DNA of 64,000 bases from Microcyclospora pomicola (Eukaryota; Ascomycota; Dothideomycetes; Capnodiales), in contig NHNY01000002.1 in assembly GCA_002786065.1 (NCBI GenBank), forward strand, positions 372,001 to 436,000. The letters run 5' to 3'. This document shows, piece by piece, positions 10,139 to 20,805 of the stretch (its first letter is position 1; each line of letters opens with the position of its first letter). The position numbers were made by a program, and so were the translations under genes. Below the pieces are notes generated by a model that saw only the letters and a list, made by a program, of their open reading frames with translations, had not been told where the DNA came from and made no database searches.

Positions 10139-13100
10139 ATGGCTGCAGCTCAGTCGTCCCGGGCGGACGACCTGCAAGATGCCATAATCTCCATCGTCAC
10201 GCAGTCCATCTCGTCTGCATTGACCTCGTCGACTGCCAATCCGCCACCGCCGTCAATCTTGCATAGTACTCACTCCCCGGCGTCGATCGGGACAGCAGCA
10301 GTAACAGCCGCAACGACGGCAGCAAACACAGTCGTTGCGCCCAGGTCAATACTGGGCAGGATTGCTGGCATTGCCTTTGGGATCCTCACACTCGTCCCGA
10401 ACTTGCTGTATTGGCTTATCACTTTCGCAACCTTGACGTTCCCGTCATGGCTCTTTACCTTCCTCTCCACAAGCATGACCGTCACTCTCAACATGACGAC
10501 CCTTTTACTGCTCTTGCTGGTGGTCGTCTCGACGGTGAGTTGGTTTGTCCGGTACCGCTTCCTGAATATGTACTCGCGTCTTCCACCGGAGCCTCAAAGG
10601 AAAGAGCCACAAGTCGAAGTATTTCCAGATACTCAGGAGACCGATTCCAAGCCGGGCTTGTCCAACTACTTCGACGAGTTCCTGAGTGCCATCAAAGTGT
10701 TTGGGTATCTGGAAAGACCAGTGTTTCATGAGCTTACCCGTACGATGCAAACCAGAAAGCTCATCGCAGGAGAGACTTTACTTCTGGAGGAAGAAAAGGG
10801 ATTTTGCTTGGTGGTAGATGGGCTTGTCCAGATTTTCGTCAAGTCGAACAAGAGCGATTCTGATGCCAGCAACGAATACGCTCTCACTGATGATGAGCAA
10901 GCTGACGATCGAGCCAGTGGTAACAGAAGCTACCAGCTTTTGACCGAAGTCAAGAATGGAGCTCCTATGTCTTCTTTGTTTTCTATCCTAGCATTGTTCA
11001 CGGAGACCGTAAAGCTTCGCCATGACGACGATGATGACAATCTGGTGTACAATGGCTCAAGTAGTAACTTGAGGAATCACGCTCGGGGTCCATTCGCAGA
11101 TGGAGCAGCCGTGCCCCCATCTGCTTCAGACAGTCCCAGTGGATGGAATACTGGAGTGCCTCGGCCGGGGTCAAGTCATAGGAGACTGCTCTCGCTCCAT
11201 GAACCGCCGCCACTACATCTGGACCATACCCATAGCGCCGAGAGCGTAGCGCCACCAACAAGTCGGCGGCAAAGCACCTCTCGTAGAAGCAGCTATCAAC
11301 CGAAAAGACCCAAGAAGCAAGGCTCCGCGCATCCTGACATTGTCGCCAGGGCTACAGTTGATACCACTATTGCAATCATCCCTGCTAGTGCTTTCCATAG
11401 AATCACAAGAATCTATCCCAAAGCTACAGCACATATCGTGCAAGTCATCTTGACTCGCTTGCACCGTGTTACTTTGGCCACAGGGCACTCTTATTTGGGT
11501 CTCACCGCCGAGGTGTTGCGGACCGAACGATTGATGGACAGATATACGAGTTATGATTTACCTGACTTTTTACGAGGCGAAGCTTTGCGGAGGCTCAAGG
11601 ACAAATTCAGAAAAGACCAAGAAAGGGTACCCTCGGAAGAAGGGATGAAGGGTATTGCGCTGCATAACCCGAGGCTGACCCAGCGACGACGTGCTAGTAG
11701 TACCCTCCAAAGGGAGGCAGTGTTACAAGCTCGAGAGCATGCACGAAACGGAAATTCGACATACTCCAAGATCGAGAGCGATAGGCACGGAGTCAGCGCG
11801 GGAGATCTGTTGACTAACATACATGCATCGAGAGCGCCTGGCCGGCAGAAAGTCCCAGGAAGCTTCTCCCAGCCGTACCAGGTACATACAGCAACCAACG
11901 CGCATGGCGATGCAATGAACGACAGTCAGCAAGGTCGTCACCGAGATACTATCTCTGGGGTTCCCAGACCTACAGCAACGATGCATCGCCAAGAATCAAT
12001 GGACGAAGACCTGTTGTTCCGGGAATCCATTCTTGAGTGCATGTCTAAGGTCATTGGATTAACCGACTCTAAAGGCGCTGCCCAACAGCCAGTCTCTGCC
12101 GCTCAATCTCCTCGTCTTGTATCGTTCGATCCTCGACGCCAAAGTGCCGTGTTTAACAACGCCTTTGGATTTATGGACTCAGCCGATGGTATGGGAGACG
12201 ACACAGAGTCAATGGCATCTGCATCGGCTTATAGTGTGGGAGGATCGGCCAACATCATCCCCGATCTCAAGAATGAGGTCGAAATTGTTTTCTTTCCAAA
12301 GGGGTCAGTACTTGTAGAGGAGGGAGAACGGAACCCCGGCATATATTACGTGATCGACGGGTTTCTTGATGTCAGCGCTGCCGTGGACGAGCTAGACTCC
12401 AGTTCTGACATGTTTGGCACCTCGCCAGGAAGCACGCAACTAGAGGATCTGCTAGGCGGCCAGACGAAGCGAAAGCAGTCGAACCATGCTCGATCGACTT
12501 CCAATGGTGTGACAGAGCCGCAACGTCGCAAGAAATCAGCCCGACAGAGCCTATTCCTTGTCAAACCTGGAGGGTTAGCTGGGTATCTGGGTACTGTCTC
12601 AGGTTACAGATCTTTCATCGATGTGACTGCAAAGACCGATGTTTACGTGGGATTCCTGCCGCGCCTAGCAATTGAGAAGATCATCGAACGATACCCGGTT
12701 GTGCTTCTGACCATGGCGAAGCGTCTGACAAGCCTGTTACCCCGACTGATCCTACACATCGACTTTGCTCTTGAGTGGGTCCAGGTGAACGCTGGCCAAA
12801 CCATATACCGACAGAATGAGGAGAGTGATGCTATCTATATTGTGCTCAACGGTCGCTTGAGAGCGCTACAAGAAGGTCGAGATGGTAACATGAAGGTTAT
12901 CGGCGAATATGGTCAGGGTGAGAGCGTCGGTGAACTCGAAGTGTTGACCGAATCCGCACGCCCCGGGACACTTATTGCTATTCGTGACACCGAGCTTGCC
13001 AAGTTTCCGAAAATGCTTTTCAACAGTCTGTCGCAAGAGCACCCAGGCATCACCATGAAGGTGTCGAAGATCATTGCGTCTCGAATGAGAGCACTGATCG

Positions 13101-14773
13101 AAGGGCCACTCACTGATGTTCCTTACGACAGCAAGCTTTCCATGACACGGACCAAAGCATCTTCGACCATGAATCTGCGAACCGTGGCTATCGTGCCATG
13201 CACAGCTGGGGTTCCCATTGTCGGGTTCGCGAACAAATTGCAGGCAGCCCTCAATCAAATCGGCACACTAAACGGTGTCATGAGCCTGAACCAATCGTCG
13301 ATCCTGAACCATCTCGGACGACACGCTTTTAGCAAGATGGGCAAATTGAAACTCTCCCAATATCTCGCTGATCTCGAGGAAAGATATGGTTTAGTGCTCT
13401 ATATCGCTGACACCAGTGTCAGCGCACCTTGGACGCAGACATGTATCAGCCAGGCTGACTGTATCTATCTCGTTGGGCTGGGCGAAGGATCTCCAAGCAT
13501 AGGAGAGTACGAACGTTTCTTACTTACTACCAAGACGACTGCTCGCAAAGAGTTGATCTTGCTTCACGCAGAAAGATATTGCCCTCCGGGAACTACAAGA
13601 GCATGGTTACGCAACAGGCCATGGATCAATGGTGGTCATCACCACGTGCAGATGTCGTTCCGCACTTCTACGGAACAGATCCACTCGCCTCCCAAACGAT
13701 TTGGTAATGCTTTGAAGCAGCGGGTGCAAGTGTTGCAAGCCGAGATCCACAAATATACGTCCAAGCGTGTAAGGCAGACACCGTTATACTCTACGGAGAC
13801 TGTTTATAAAGGAGATTTCCATCGCCTTGCTCGACGTCTCTGCGGCAAGTCAGTGGGTCTCGTGCTTGGAGGTGGTGGTGCAAGAGGATGTGCCCATGTT
13901 GGTGTCATCCGTGCACTGGAAGAAGCCGGTCTCCCCATCGACATTATTGGAGGTACTTCTATCGGCGCATTCGTCGGGGCTGTCTATGCTCAGGATGCTG
14001 ATGTTGTACCAATGTACGGACGTGTCAAGAAATTCGCCGGCCGCATGGGAAGCATGTGGCGCTTCGTCCTCGACGTTACTTATCCCTCCGCTTCTTACAC
14101 CACCGGTCATGAATTCAATCGTGGTATATTCAAGACGTTTGGCAACTCTCAGATCGAAGACTTCTGGCTCGAGTTTTATTGCAATAGCACTAACATCTCA
14201 CGCTCAAGGTCCGAAGTTCACACTTCCGGATACGTGTGGCGATACGTTCGCGCTTCCATGTCACTGGCCGGACTCATTCCACCGATATGTGACGAAGGGA
14301 ATATGCTGCTCGATGGCGGCTACACAGATAACCTTACAGTCTCGCACATGAAATCACTCGGCGCAGATGTCGTCTTCGCGATTGATGTGGGTGCGCTGGA
14401 TGACGACTCTCCACAGGCCTATGGAGACTCACTCTCTGGCTTTTGGGCTTCACTCAATCGTTGGAACCCTTTCAGCTCCTACCCGAATCCCCCGACTCTT
14501 GCCGAGATTCAAGCTCGACTCGCCTACGTCAGCTCAGTCGATAATCTAGAGAGAGCCAAGCACATTCCTGGCTGTCGATATATGCGACCACCCATCGAGT
14601 CGTACGGCACGCTTGATTTTGGCAAGTTCGATGAGATCTACCAGGTGGGCTACCAATATGGCAGGAAATACCTGGAGGCATTAAGGGAGGAAGGCATATT
14701 GCCAATTGTAGAAGAGACGGAAGAGAAACGAAACCTACGACGGACTATGGCGCCTCGGAGGGCGAGTATATAA
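10139..14773 (+). CDS. nte1: NTE1 lysophospholipase (patatin-like esterase)
   Basis: Single-exon 1544-aa neuropathy-target-esterase homologue, an ER enzyme that deacylates phosphatidylcholine to glycerophosphocholine. Hydrophobic segments near residues 78-140 (e.g. [36 protein letters not shown]) anchor it. Three cyclic-nucleotide-binding-like domains follow, around residues 180-300, 700-860 ([20 protein letters not shown]) and 880-980 ([20 protein letters not shown]). The patatin domain begins near residue 1235: oxyanion GGGGARG at about 1241-1247, nucleophile elbow GTSIG near 1270, and the catalytic-Asp motif DGG near 1392. All catalytic elements are present and length matches fungal NTE1 (about 1500 aa). 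Long Ser-rich linkers separate the nucleotide-binding-like folds. An ATG-initiated, uninterrupted frame supports the start. Confidence 0.97.
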   Translation: MAAAQSSRADDLQDAIISIVTQSISSALTSSTANPPPPSILHSTHSPASIGTAAVTAATTAANTVVAPRSILGRIAGIAFGILTLVPNLLYWLITFATLTFPSWLFTFLSTSMTVTLNMTTLLLLLLVVVSTVSWFVRYRFLNMYSRLPPEPQRKEPQVEVFPDTQETDSKPGLSNYFDEFLSAIKVFGYLERPVFHELTRTMQTRKLIAGETLLLEEEKGFCLVVDGLVQIFVKSNKSDSDASNEYALTDDEQADDRASGNRSYQLLTEVKNGAPMSSLFSILALFTETVKLRHDDDDDNLVYNGSSSNLRNHARGPFADGAAVPPSASDSPSGWNTGVPRPGSSHRRLLSLHEPPPLHLDHTHSAESVAPPTSRRQSTSRRSSYQPKRPKKQGSAHPDIVARATVDTTIAIIPASAFHRITRIYPKATAHIVQVILTRLHRVTLATGHSYLGLTAEVLRTERLMDRYTSYDLPDFLRGEALRRLKDKFRKDQERVPSEEGMKGIALHNPRLTQRRRASSTLQREAVLQAREHARNGNSTYSKIESDRHGVSAGDLLTNIHASRAPGRQKVPGSFSQPYQVHTATNAHGDAMNDSQQGRHRDTISGVPRPTATMHRQESMDEDLLFRESILECMSKVIGLTDSKGAAQQPVSAAQSPRLVSFDPRRQSAVFNNAFGFMDSADGMGDDTESMASASAYSVGGSANIIPDLKNEVEIVFFPKGSVLVEEGERNPGIYYVIDGFLDVSAAVDELDSSSDMFGTSPGSTQLEDLLGGQTKRKQSNHARSTSNGVTEPQRRKKSARQSLFLVKPGGLAGYLGTVSGYRSFIDVTAKTDVYVGFLPRLAIEKIIERYPVVLLTMAKRLTSLLPRLILHIDFALEWVQVNAGQTIYRQNEESDAIYIVLNGRLRALQEGRDGNMKVIGEYGQGESVGELEVLTESARPGTLIAIRDTELAKFPKMLFNSLSQEHPGITMKVSKIIASRMRALIEGPLTDVPYDSKLSMTRTKASSTMNLRTVAIVPCTAGVPIVGFANKLQAALNQIGTLNGVMSLNQSSILNHLGRHAFSKMGKLKLSQYLADLEERYGLVLYIADTSVSAPWTQTCISQADCIYLVGLGEGSPSIGEYERFLLTTKTTARKELILLHAERYCPPGTTRAWLRNRPWINGGHHHVQMSFRTSTEQIHSPPKRFGNALKQRVQVLQAEIHKYTSKRVRQTPLYSTETVYKGDFHRLARRLCGKSVGLVLGGGGARGCAHVGVIRALEEAGLPIDIIGGTSIGAFVGAVYAQDADVVPMYGRVKKFAGRMGSMWRFVLDVTYPSASYTTGHEFNRGIFKTFGNSQIEDFWLEFYCNSTNISRSRSEVHTSGYVWRYVRASMSLAGLIPPICDEGNMLLDGGYTDNLTVSHMKSLGADVVFAIDVGALDDDSPQAYGDSLSGFWASLNRWNPFSSYPNPPTLAEIQARLAYVSSVDNLERAKHIPGCRYMRPPIESYGTLDFGKFDEIYQVGYQYGRKYLEALREEGILPIVEETEEKRNLRRTMAPRRASI

Positions 14774-15311
14774 TGTTCGTCTACTGTGGCAGACGACAAT
14801 ATAACAGACATCATGTCTTCATACATAAGAGACTTCGAATTCCTCTTGATGAGTTCGCTCGAGCAGACTAGACCGGCGATTCTAGCACAGCACGTAACGT
14901 GGCACATCGCCAGCACGTTCGACCAATCTTCCTCTATTCTCGTTCACGAAGCCTTTGACAGTTGTGGGACCTGACTGTACTGGCGCTGCCTTTCGAGAGA
15001 CGCATATGATGGGATCGCATCATGACAGATCATTCAACAATCACCCACGGCTAATTATGAAGACTTGAAATTGCCGGTTTGATCTGTACAAGCTTTCCCG
15101 GGGAATTAGCCTTAACAAATAAAAAAGTTGACTGCCGTTAGCACGCACGTGTGCAGTGACCAATGACGCTCTTTGCGCATCGCTAGCTATATATCTGCGG
15201 GAGATCAACGAAGCAGCCCCACTGCTTCATGGCACTTTATTGCACAGGTAGGAGTGTGCTTCACTCTGTGAATACCGACACAGCTTCATTCCAGCTCCAT
15301 GCAACCTGAGC
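14774..15311. other. NTE1 3' flank and CCDC174 promoter
   Basis: 538 bp between two + strand genes. The left part should hold the NTE1 terminator and the right part a promoter with a TATA-like element. No gene is visible. Confidence 0.5.
15188..15194 (+). promoter_or_regulatory. TATA-like element upstream of CCDC174-like gene
   Basis: TATATAT about 118 bp upstream of the ATG. Position and sequence fit a TATA box, but no transcript start is known, so this is inference. Confidence 0.3.
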
Positions 15312-16466
15312 ATGCCGCCTTCATCCCATACCAAGGACGACGCCTCCTTGTACGGAATTACAAGACCTCGCAATCTCGCTAACGGCAAAGAGATCTCCTC
15401 CTCGACCACGCTCTCATTCACCTCGCAGCTCTCTTCGCTCATCTCCACATCCGGCACTGCAGCAGCAGGCCCACAGCGCTCTCGAAAGCGCCCGCAGAAA
15501 ACGGACATCTTTGCCACGCACAATCGCAATGCGGAGAAGCGCGCCAAGCTCGATCTCATGCCGGATAATGACCGCAACCCTGCCACGCAGATGCACAGCA
15601 CACACAGTGAAGCTGTAGATGCCAACGTCCTGGCTCGTAGCCGGCGGAAGATGGAGGAGAAAGCACGGCTGTACGCGGCGATGCAGCGGGGAGATGTCGA
15701 AGACGACGAAGGGAAGTTCGGCGTGGACTTCGATCGGAAGTGGGCAGAGGCACAGGCACGTGGTGACGCGGGGGATGAAGAAGTGGAAGACGACAGTGCT
15801 AGCGAGAGCGAAGACGGTATCGAGAGCAGGCTTGTGGAATATACGGACGAGTTTGGACGTACGCGTACCGGCACAGCACGACAGGCGGCGGATGCACAGC
15901 GTGCGAAGGACCGCACGGCGAGAGTTGGGCAGGTGCTGGCGGAGAATGAGGCACGACCTGCAGAACCTTCACGGGTGATCTATGGTGATGCGATCCAATA
16001 TCACGCATTCAACCCGGAGGAGAAAATATCCGCGGCGATGGAAGCATTAGCAGCTAAGCGGGATCGGTCCTTGACGCCGCCACCAGAAGAGCATTTCGAC
16101 GGGAAACGGGAGGTGCGGACGAAAGGGACAGGTTTCTTTCAATTCAGCGGGAAGGAAGCGGAGAGGAAAGAGCAGATGGAGGGATTGGAGAGAGAGAGGC
16201 TGGAGACGGAGCGGAAGCGAGCAGAGAGGAAGAGTGTGCTGGACGAACGGAGGAAGATGGTGGAAGAGCGGCGGCGGCAGATCCAGAAGAAGCGTGGAAA
16301 GAGACAGGCAGAGGATTTCCTTGCAGATTTGGAGGCGGAGATGGTGGAGAAGGGGATTGGACAGGAGGGGACAGGGGTGGCGATGCTGGACAAGATACAT
16401 CATGCGGCGGAAAAAGACGAGCAAGATGAAAACGCACGGGAATCGGATCGACCGAAGAAATCATGA
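15312..16466 (+). CDS. CCDC174-like coiled-coil protein (DUF4078)
   Basis: Single-exon 384-aa hydrophilic protein. It resembles the CCDC174 family, nuclear coiled-coil proteins linked in animals to the exon-junction/spliceosomal machinery. Visible hallmarks are LYGITRPRN near the N-terminus, KTDIFATHNRNAEKRAKLD, a Ser/Glu acidic stretch (DDSASESEDG), and the family signature VEYTDEFGRTRTGTAR near residue 175, then HAFNPEEKI and GTGFFQFS. From about residue 275 to 345 a Glu/Arg-rich region is a near-certain coiled coil. The C-terminus is highly charged. Its function in fungi is unclear; a role in RNA processing is inferred from the animal family. Confidence 0.75.
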   Translation: MPPSSHTKDDASLYGITRPRNLANGKEISSSTTLSFTSQLSSLISTSGTAAAGPQRSRKRPQKTDIFATHNRNAEKRAKLDLMPDNDRNPATQMHSTHSEAVDANVLARSRRKMEEKARLYAAMQRGDVEDDEGKFGVDFDRKWAEAQARGDAGDEEVEDDSASESEDGIESRLVEYTDEFGRTRTGTARQAADAQRAKDRTARVGQVLAENEARPAEPSRVIYGDAIQYHAFNPEEKISAAMEALAAKRDRSLTPPPEEHFDGKREVRTKGTGFFQFSGKEAERKEQMEGLERERLETERKRAERKSVLDERRKMVEERRRQIQKKRGKRQAEDFLADLEAEMVEKGIGQEGTGVAMLDKIHHAAEKDEQDENARESDRPKKS

Positions 16467-17600
16467 GTTTTAGAATATGTTGTGAAAGGAACGGGCAACG
16501 TGGCACAAGAGCATCCAGGATGGATGTGCATGAGAACAGCCCTTCTATCCGGTAACGTCAATCTGCCACATTTTCCCCTTCTACGAGGATGAAAGAAGCA
16601 TTCGGAACTATCGTCGATGCTTCGCTAGCAAGTCGTCATCATCGGAAGCAGTAGGTATAGCAAAGCCAAGATGCAACGAGTGGATTCTGCCACATTGTTT
16701 CCTCGGCACAGGAAAGCTCGAGCGCATACCAGATGTACCGCGATTGACGATAGCAGGCCTTCGATCGCTGATCCCCACAATTGAGCGAACACGGTCAATA
16801 TGGATGTCATTGGTATGGCGGCGACGGGAAAAGAGTTTCGATGCTTGGAGAACCACGAAGACCTCATGATCGTCGACTTTGAAAAGCAAGAGCCTCTGAA
16901 GCCCGGCCACGGAGAAGCTGATCTTCCTGGCTGCCCATGTACTTAGACTCTCAAAGACGGCTCGTTGCCTCCCTTGGAAAATGAACAAGACTTCAAACAC
17001 AAACAATTGAAACCTGTTCAAAACCTGTCTCAGCCTTGTTCGGCAGAGGAAAAGCACTACTCGTAGACCGGATGAGTCGAAGGATATCCTTTCTCTCCTC
17101 GTAGCATTGAGGACCTTTTCCGACAGACAGCTTGTCGATGAATTACTCACCATGGGCAAGGTTTCGTGATTGCAGAGCTTTGGTGTCTGCTCGCAGTGTT
17201 TGTGCGCTGTTTCGAGATAGAGGTGGCCGATTCAGATGGTGTTGTTGTGCCGTATGGGAACCTGGGAACGAAGCCTGAGCATGGATTGCATCTGCGTCGG
17301 AAGCCTTTAGGCCCGTGGTAGAAGGGAGTTTCTAGGGACCGTCAGACTTAGGACACAGGCAAATGTGATGAGAACCTCGCTGTTGTGAGCAACATAAGGG
17401 GAAGGACAAGTGGGGCAGAAACTACACGCAAGGCTCATAATTAGTAGATCACTTTCTCCAGCTACAATAGAGCTTGTTCTTTCATAATTTTCTCGTTGAT
17501 GTAGTGACCCTCCCGTCTAGATCCATATTCGTATATGCCGTACGCCATTCCACCAGTTTCATCACAGTCATCATACAAATCGTTAAGTTACATCACCGTC
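16467..17600. other. Convergent region, mostly non-coding
   Basis: 1.1 kb between the stops of the CCDC174-like gene and the REEP-like gene. It contains one weak minus-strand ORF, listed separately, and otherwise no recognised feature. Confidence 0.4.
16608..17153 (-). CDS. Doubtful hypothetical ORF, 181 aa
   Basis: An uninterrupted minus-strand frame from an ATG at 17153 to a TAG at 16608. The product is basic and rich in Leu, Val, Phe and Arg, with no domain I know. It contains a moderately protein-like stretch (LLLFKVDDHEVFVVLQASKL) and a short Asp cluster near the end. The sequence at the start (ATG|GTGAGT) also looks like a splice donor, so the true gene, if any, might begin in an upstream exon. 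It lies between two convergent genes, where a read-through antisense ORF could arise by chance. I keep it only as a candidate. Confidence 0.25.
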   Translation of the reverse strand: MVSNSSTSCLSEKVLNATRRERISFDSSGLRVVLFLCRTRLRQVLNRFQLFVFEVLFIFQGRQRAVFESLSTWAARKISFSVAGLQRLLLFKVDDHEVFVVLQASKLFSRRRHTNDIHIDRVRSIVGISDRRPAIVNRGTSGMRSSFPVPRKQCGRIHSLHLGFAIPTASDDDDLLAKHRR

Positions 17601-18680
17601 TCACAAGTCCTTCCTGGGATCGATGGCGGAGTCCTTCTCTCCGTAGTTCCCCCAAATGAAATTACTCCACCCTCCGCCCTCTTTCGCTCCAGGAGTCCTT
17701 CCACCTTCTGGGACAGCACGATATTGCTCGGGATCTGGCATATTCTCATAACCAAGATCTTCAAACTCGGACTCGGAGCGGCTTTTGTGCATACTGCCGG
17801 ACATGCCCGACTCGTGGGACGGCGCAAGGTAGGACTTGCGGCTGGAAGGCTGCTGAGGGTCCGCCGAACGTCCACTCGTGTATGCGCCACCTTCTGGGAC
17901 ATCTAGTGCTTCGGCATCGAAAGCTTGTAAAAGTGTTCGCAAGCGTTCACGCTGGGTGTTGACGAAGTCATTACGCTCGCTACCGGAAAGCGTCGGCGGA
18001 ATCAGCGTACCGGAAGAGGCGAGATCTGCTGCCTGGGCATCGCGCGAGGTGGAGTCTGGGTAGGTGCTCTGTTGTAAGACACGGCCGAGCATACCAAACA
18101 CGTCTGAAGTACCGGCTGTTGCAAGACCATCGCGTGCCGACGGCATGACAAACCTGCTGAAGAGCTGCGTGCTGTACGACACACTGCGGCTTGTTGGCGG
18201 TGTAGGCTGCTTCGGCTGGCCACCGAGAAGTTGTACCCTGACGTACTCAATGCCGCGCTTGACGATATCCAGACCAGCCGCTCTGGCCTTAGCATGACCA
18301 TCAGTGATCATGCGATCGATCTGTCGTTCGTGCTCTTCCAGGAATGGATGGATGTGCTGTTGATAGATGAGCACGCTACCTTGATTGCCAGGCAGGACAA
18401 GGTAGAGGTGCAAGCCAAGACGCAGCCACGAGTAGAAAGGCACCCAGCTCAGGATGAAATTGAATTGCGATTCGACGAGGAGGAAAAGAGAGAGGGTCGT
18501 CCAATACATCAGCCATGGTGCAAGGAGGGCTGGATCGGATGTGCGGAGGGCTTTGTAGGAGGCGTAGACGGGGAAGAGAATCGACGTGACAGACCTAGAG
18601 GTCAGTTGTCGTTAGCAAGCAGAGCTTCACGCAGAATCTGTGCCAGCATACGTGAGAATGTCTGCTATGAAGCCAAACAT
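17601..18680 (-). CDS. REEP/Yop1-like ER-shaping protein (TB2/DP1/HVA22)
   Basis: Two exons, 18680-18652 (29 nt) and 18594-17601, give 340 aa. The short first exon encodes MFGFIADILT. The second continues SVTSILFPVYASYKALRTSD and PALLAPWLMYWTTLSLFLL, the conserved start of the TB2/DP1/HVA22 domain, then WVPFYSWLRLGLHLYLVLPG with QGSVLIYQQHIHPFLEEHE. Such proteins insert hairpins into tubular ER and curve the membrane. Compared with yeast Yop1 (about 180 aa) this form carries a C-terminal extension of roughly 200 hydrophilic residues (Ser/Gly-rich, PGAKEGGGWSNFIWG near the end), a layout common to the longer fungal REEP-like paralogues. The 57-nt intron joins phase 2, and without it the domain start would be lost. 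Confidence 0.85.
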
Positions 18681-19705
18681 CTTGATTGCACCGCGCTGGG
18701 TAGGCGATTGTTCGCGGTGATCGCGTGACAAGTGACCTAAGTTTTTGGGAATGAGAAGCAGGATCACAGTGAGCGACGAGCAGCGCCTCGGCACAGTGAC
18801 AGCTGAAGATACTATGCGCCTGGTAGAAGAAGCAAAGTAGATGTTGGTATCGACGAACGAGAGGAGGTCGTGAGAAACGATGGGGAGGCACCGACTGATA
18901 CCAAGCCACATTTCCCCGCCATATCGATAAGATCTATAGAACTAACTGCACGTGAGGGCCAAAAGCACACGACATATATGTACGCGTACCAGAAATCTGA
19001 GGTATCGCCGCATAGCGAGGTTATTAGCTCTGAAGGGCAGATGTTGAGTAAAGATTCTGATATGGGACTTCAACGGGAGTATCGACATCGTTGTGCCCGG
19101 CACTCCATTCTCTATGGTGTAAGGCATGGGGGTGATCAATGAGGTGATGTTATTGGCCGATCAGACATCGACGCTAATGGATGTCCGCATGCCTCAACTT
19201 ATGAGTTCGAGCCTCGCCTTCGTTGTACCATATCACTTCATCTGTTCCAAAATCTCCAAGAAAGCTGTTCTTTGTCTAACAGGGCTTAAGCTAGTGTGAG
19301 CTCCATTCATAAGAATAGAGTCTGGAAGGCTCCAATCGTTTTGCTCCCGGCTTGTACAGGGCATTCATTCGCCATTGAAAGCTACAGACACCGTTATTGG
19401 GCAGTGGAACGTGTGGTTTGTTTTTGTGTTCGAACACTCAAAGTGACCAGAACAGGTAATTACACATGTAAGACCCCGCGACGCTCTCGGTCAAAAGCGG
19501 CCTCCTATGATCAAACCTAACATCACTTCTAGCCTTCGATATGCTTCCTGGACAGTATTCCGATCCCTCGCGTGAGGCGAAGAGAAACTTCTTTTGTACG
19601 CTATCCTCGTGAATGTCGAGCCTAGTCTCCAGAATGAGAGTCGTATGGAGCATATTCGCTTATGATTCGCGTCCAGGCGAGTTATGTCAAAAAGGATATG
19701 CTCGA
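18681..19705. other. Divergent intergenic region, 1.0 kb
   Basis: Region between the REEP-like gene (-) and the unknown 180-aa gene (+). It should contain both promoters. Small open frames on either strand show no protein character. Nothing else recognised. Confidence 0.45.
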
Positions 19706-20312
19706 ATGAACGAGCTCGAGGCTCACGAGGGGTCCTATGACCACCAACATCGTAAGGTACGTGCCAGCGACACCCCTTAGCAAGTCACAGTACACGACAC
19801 GATGCTCACCCACGATACAGCGGATGAAAGACATGAAAGCGCTGATGCGCGACTCAGCCGCACCAGCGAAGCGCGAAGCAGAGCGGCGTGCAGAGGAGAA
19901 AGCCACAGGGATTCGCCTGAACATCAAGTCCACCGGTAACGCATCACAGAAAGCACCGCTGGTCAAGAAGATTGAGGTGGTCCAGGCCTCGAGCAGGGTT
20001 GGGGGCACATCTGGCGGAGGTAACTCAAGTATTGGGGATGGTGACGGGGACGTAATGCAGATCGACAGCGGCGATGGGCGAAGCACGAAAATCCCATCCA
20101 TATCCGATGATCCGTCGCAGGCGAAAACGAATGGGTGGTATGAGGAGCGGTATCAGCCCGAAGTAGTCACTGCGAGCCAGCAATGCGGCAGTGGATGCTC
20201 CGTTTGCCACGGACGGGAACTGGTGCTAGAGACAGCGGACGACGTGCGATTTGGCGTCCCGGGTTCGGGCCCGAATCACGCTGTGGCTTGGAAGCAGTGG
20301 TGGCAGGACTGA
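19706..20312 (+). CDS. Unknown 180-aa hydrophilic protein
   Basis: I do not recognise the family. Two exons are proposed: 19706-19756 (17 codons, MNELEAHEGSYDHQHRK) and 19821-20312, separated by a 64-nt GTACGT..ACAG intron that preserves frame. The alternative start at 19737 reads through the intron and gives a poor N-terminus. The mature sequence has a basic helical segment (KREAERRAEEKATGIRLNIK), a Gly/Ser/Asp-rich low-complexity middle, a compact motif NGWYEERYQPEVV, then three closely spaced cysteines (CGSGCSVC) and a C-terminus ending WKQWWQD. The Cys cluster could bind metal, but one side of a finger is missing. Probably a real but lineage-restricted gene. Confidence 0.55.
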
Positions 20313-20805
20313 AGGAAAAATCTGTACGATGCTCAAGCATGTGGAGGAATGACGCCCATCAAGTCAGTAAGACGACAACCCGGCATGAAAGTGACCAGCG
20401 AGGTCAGCAAAATTCTCCCTACTGGAACTTCGCCGCCATGAAGCTGGCCCAATAACCAAGGGGTTGCGGCCAAAGGTATTACGACCTGTTGCAAGATGTA
20501 CATGACACATGCAGATTTCAAGACGGGCCTACAGCAAGCTACATGCAGCGATCAGAACATGTTATCGCGACTGGTCGATCAGTAGCCATCAGCCACGTAG
20601 GACAATAGGCAAGGAAATCTTGCTGTAACATGATTGTGAGCTAGAACGGAACACTCGACACCGTGCTGAGTTACAACTCGCAAGAGCATGTGGCACATAG
20701 CCGCCGATGGACTGGGTACATCGTCGTCCTTTAGTGCTATTGTTCAGGTATATACATTTTTCCGGCCTTCATCATCGTCATTCATCACGTGTGTATCATT
20801 CCAGA
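20313..20805. other. Convergent 3' flanks, no gene seen
   Basis: 493 bp between the stops of the unknown 180-aa gene and the histidine kinase. Only UTR/terminator sequence is expected, and no gene is visible. Confidence 0.5.
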
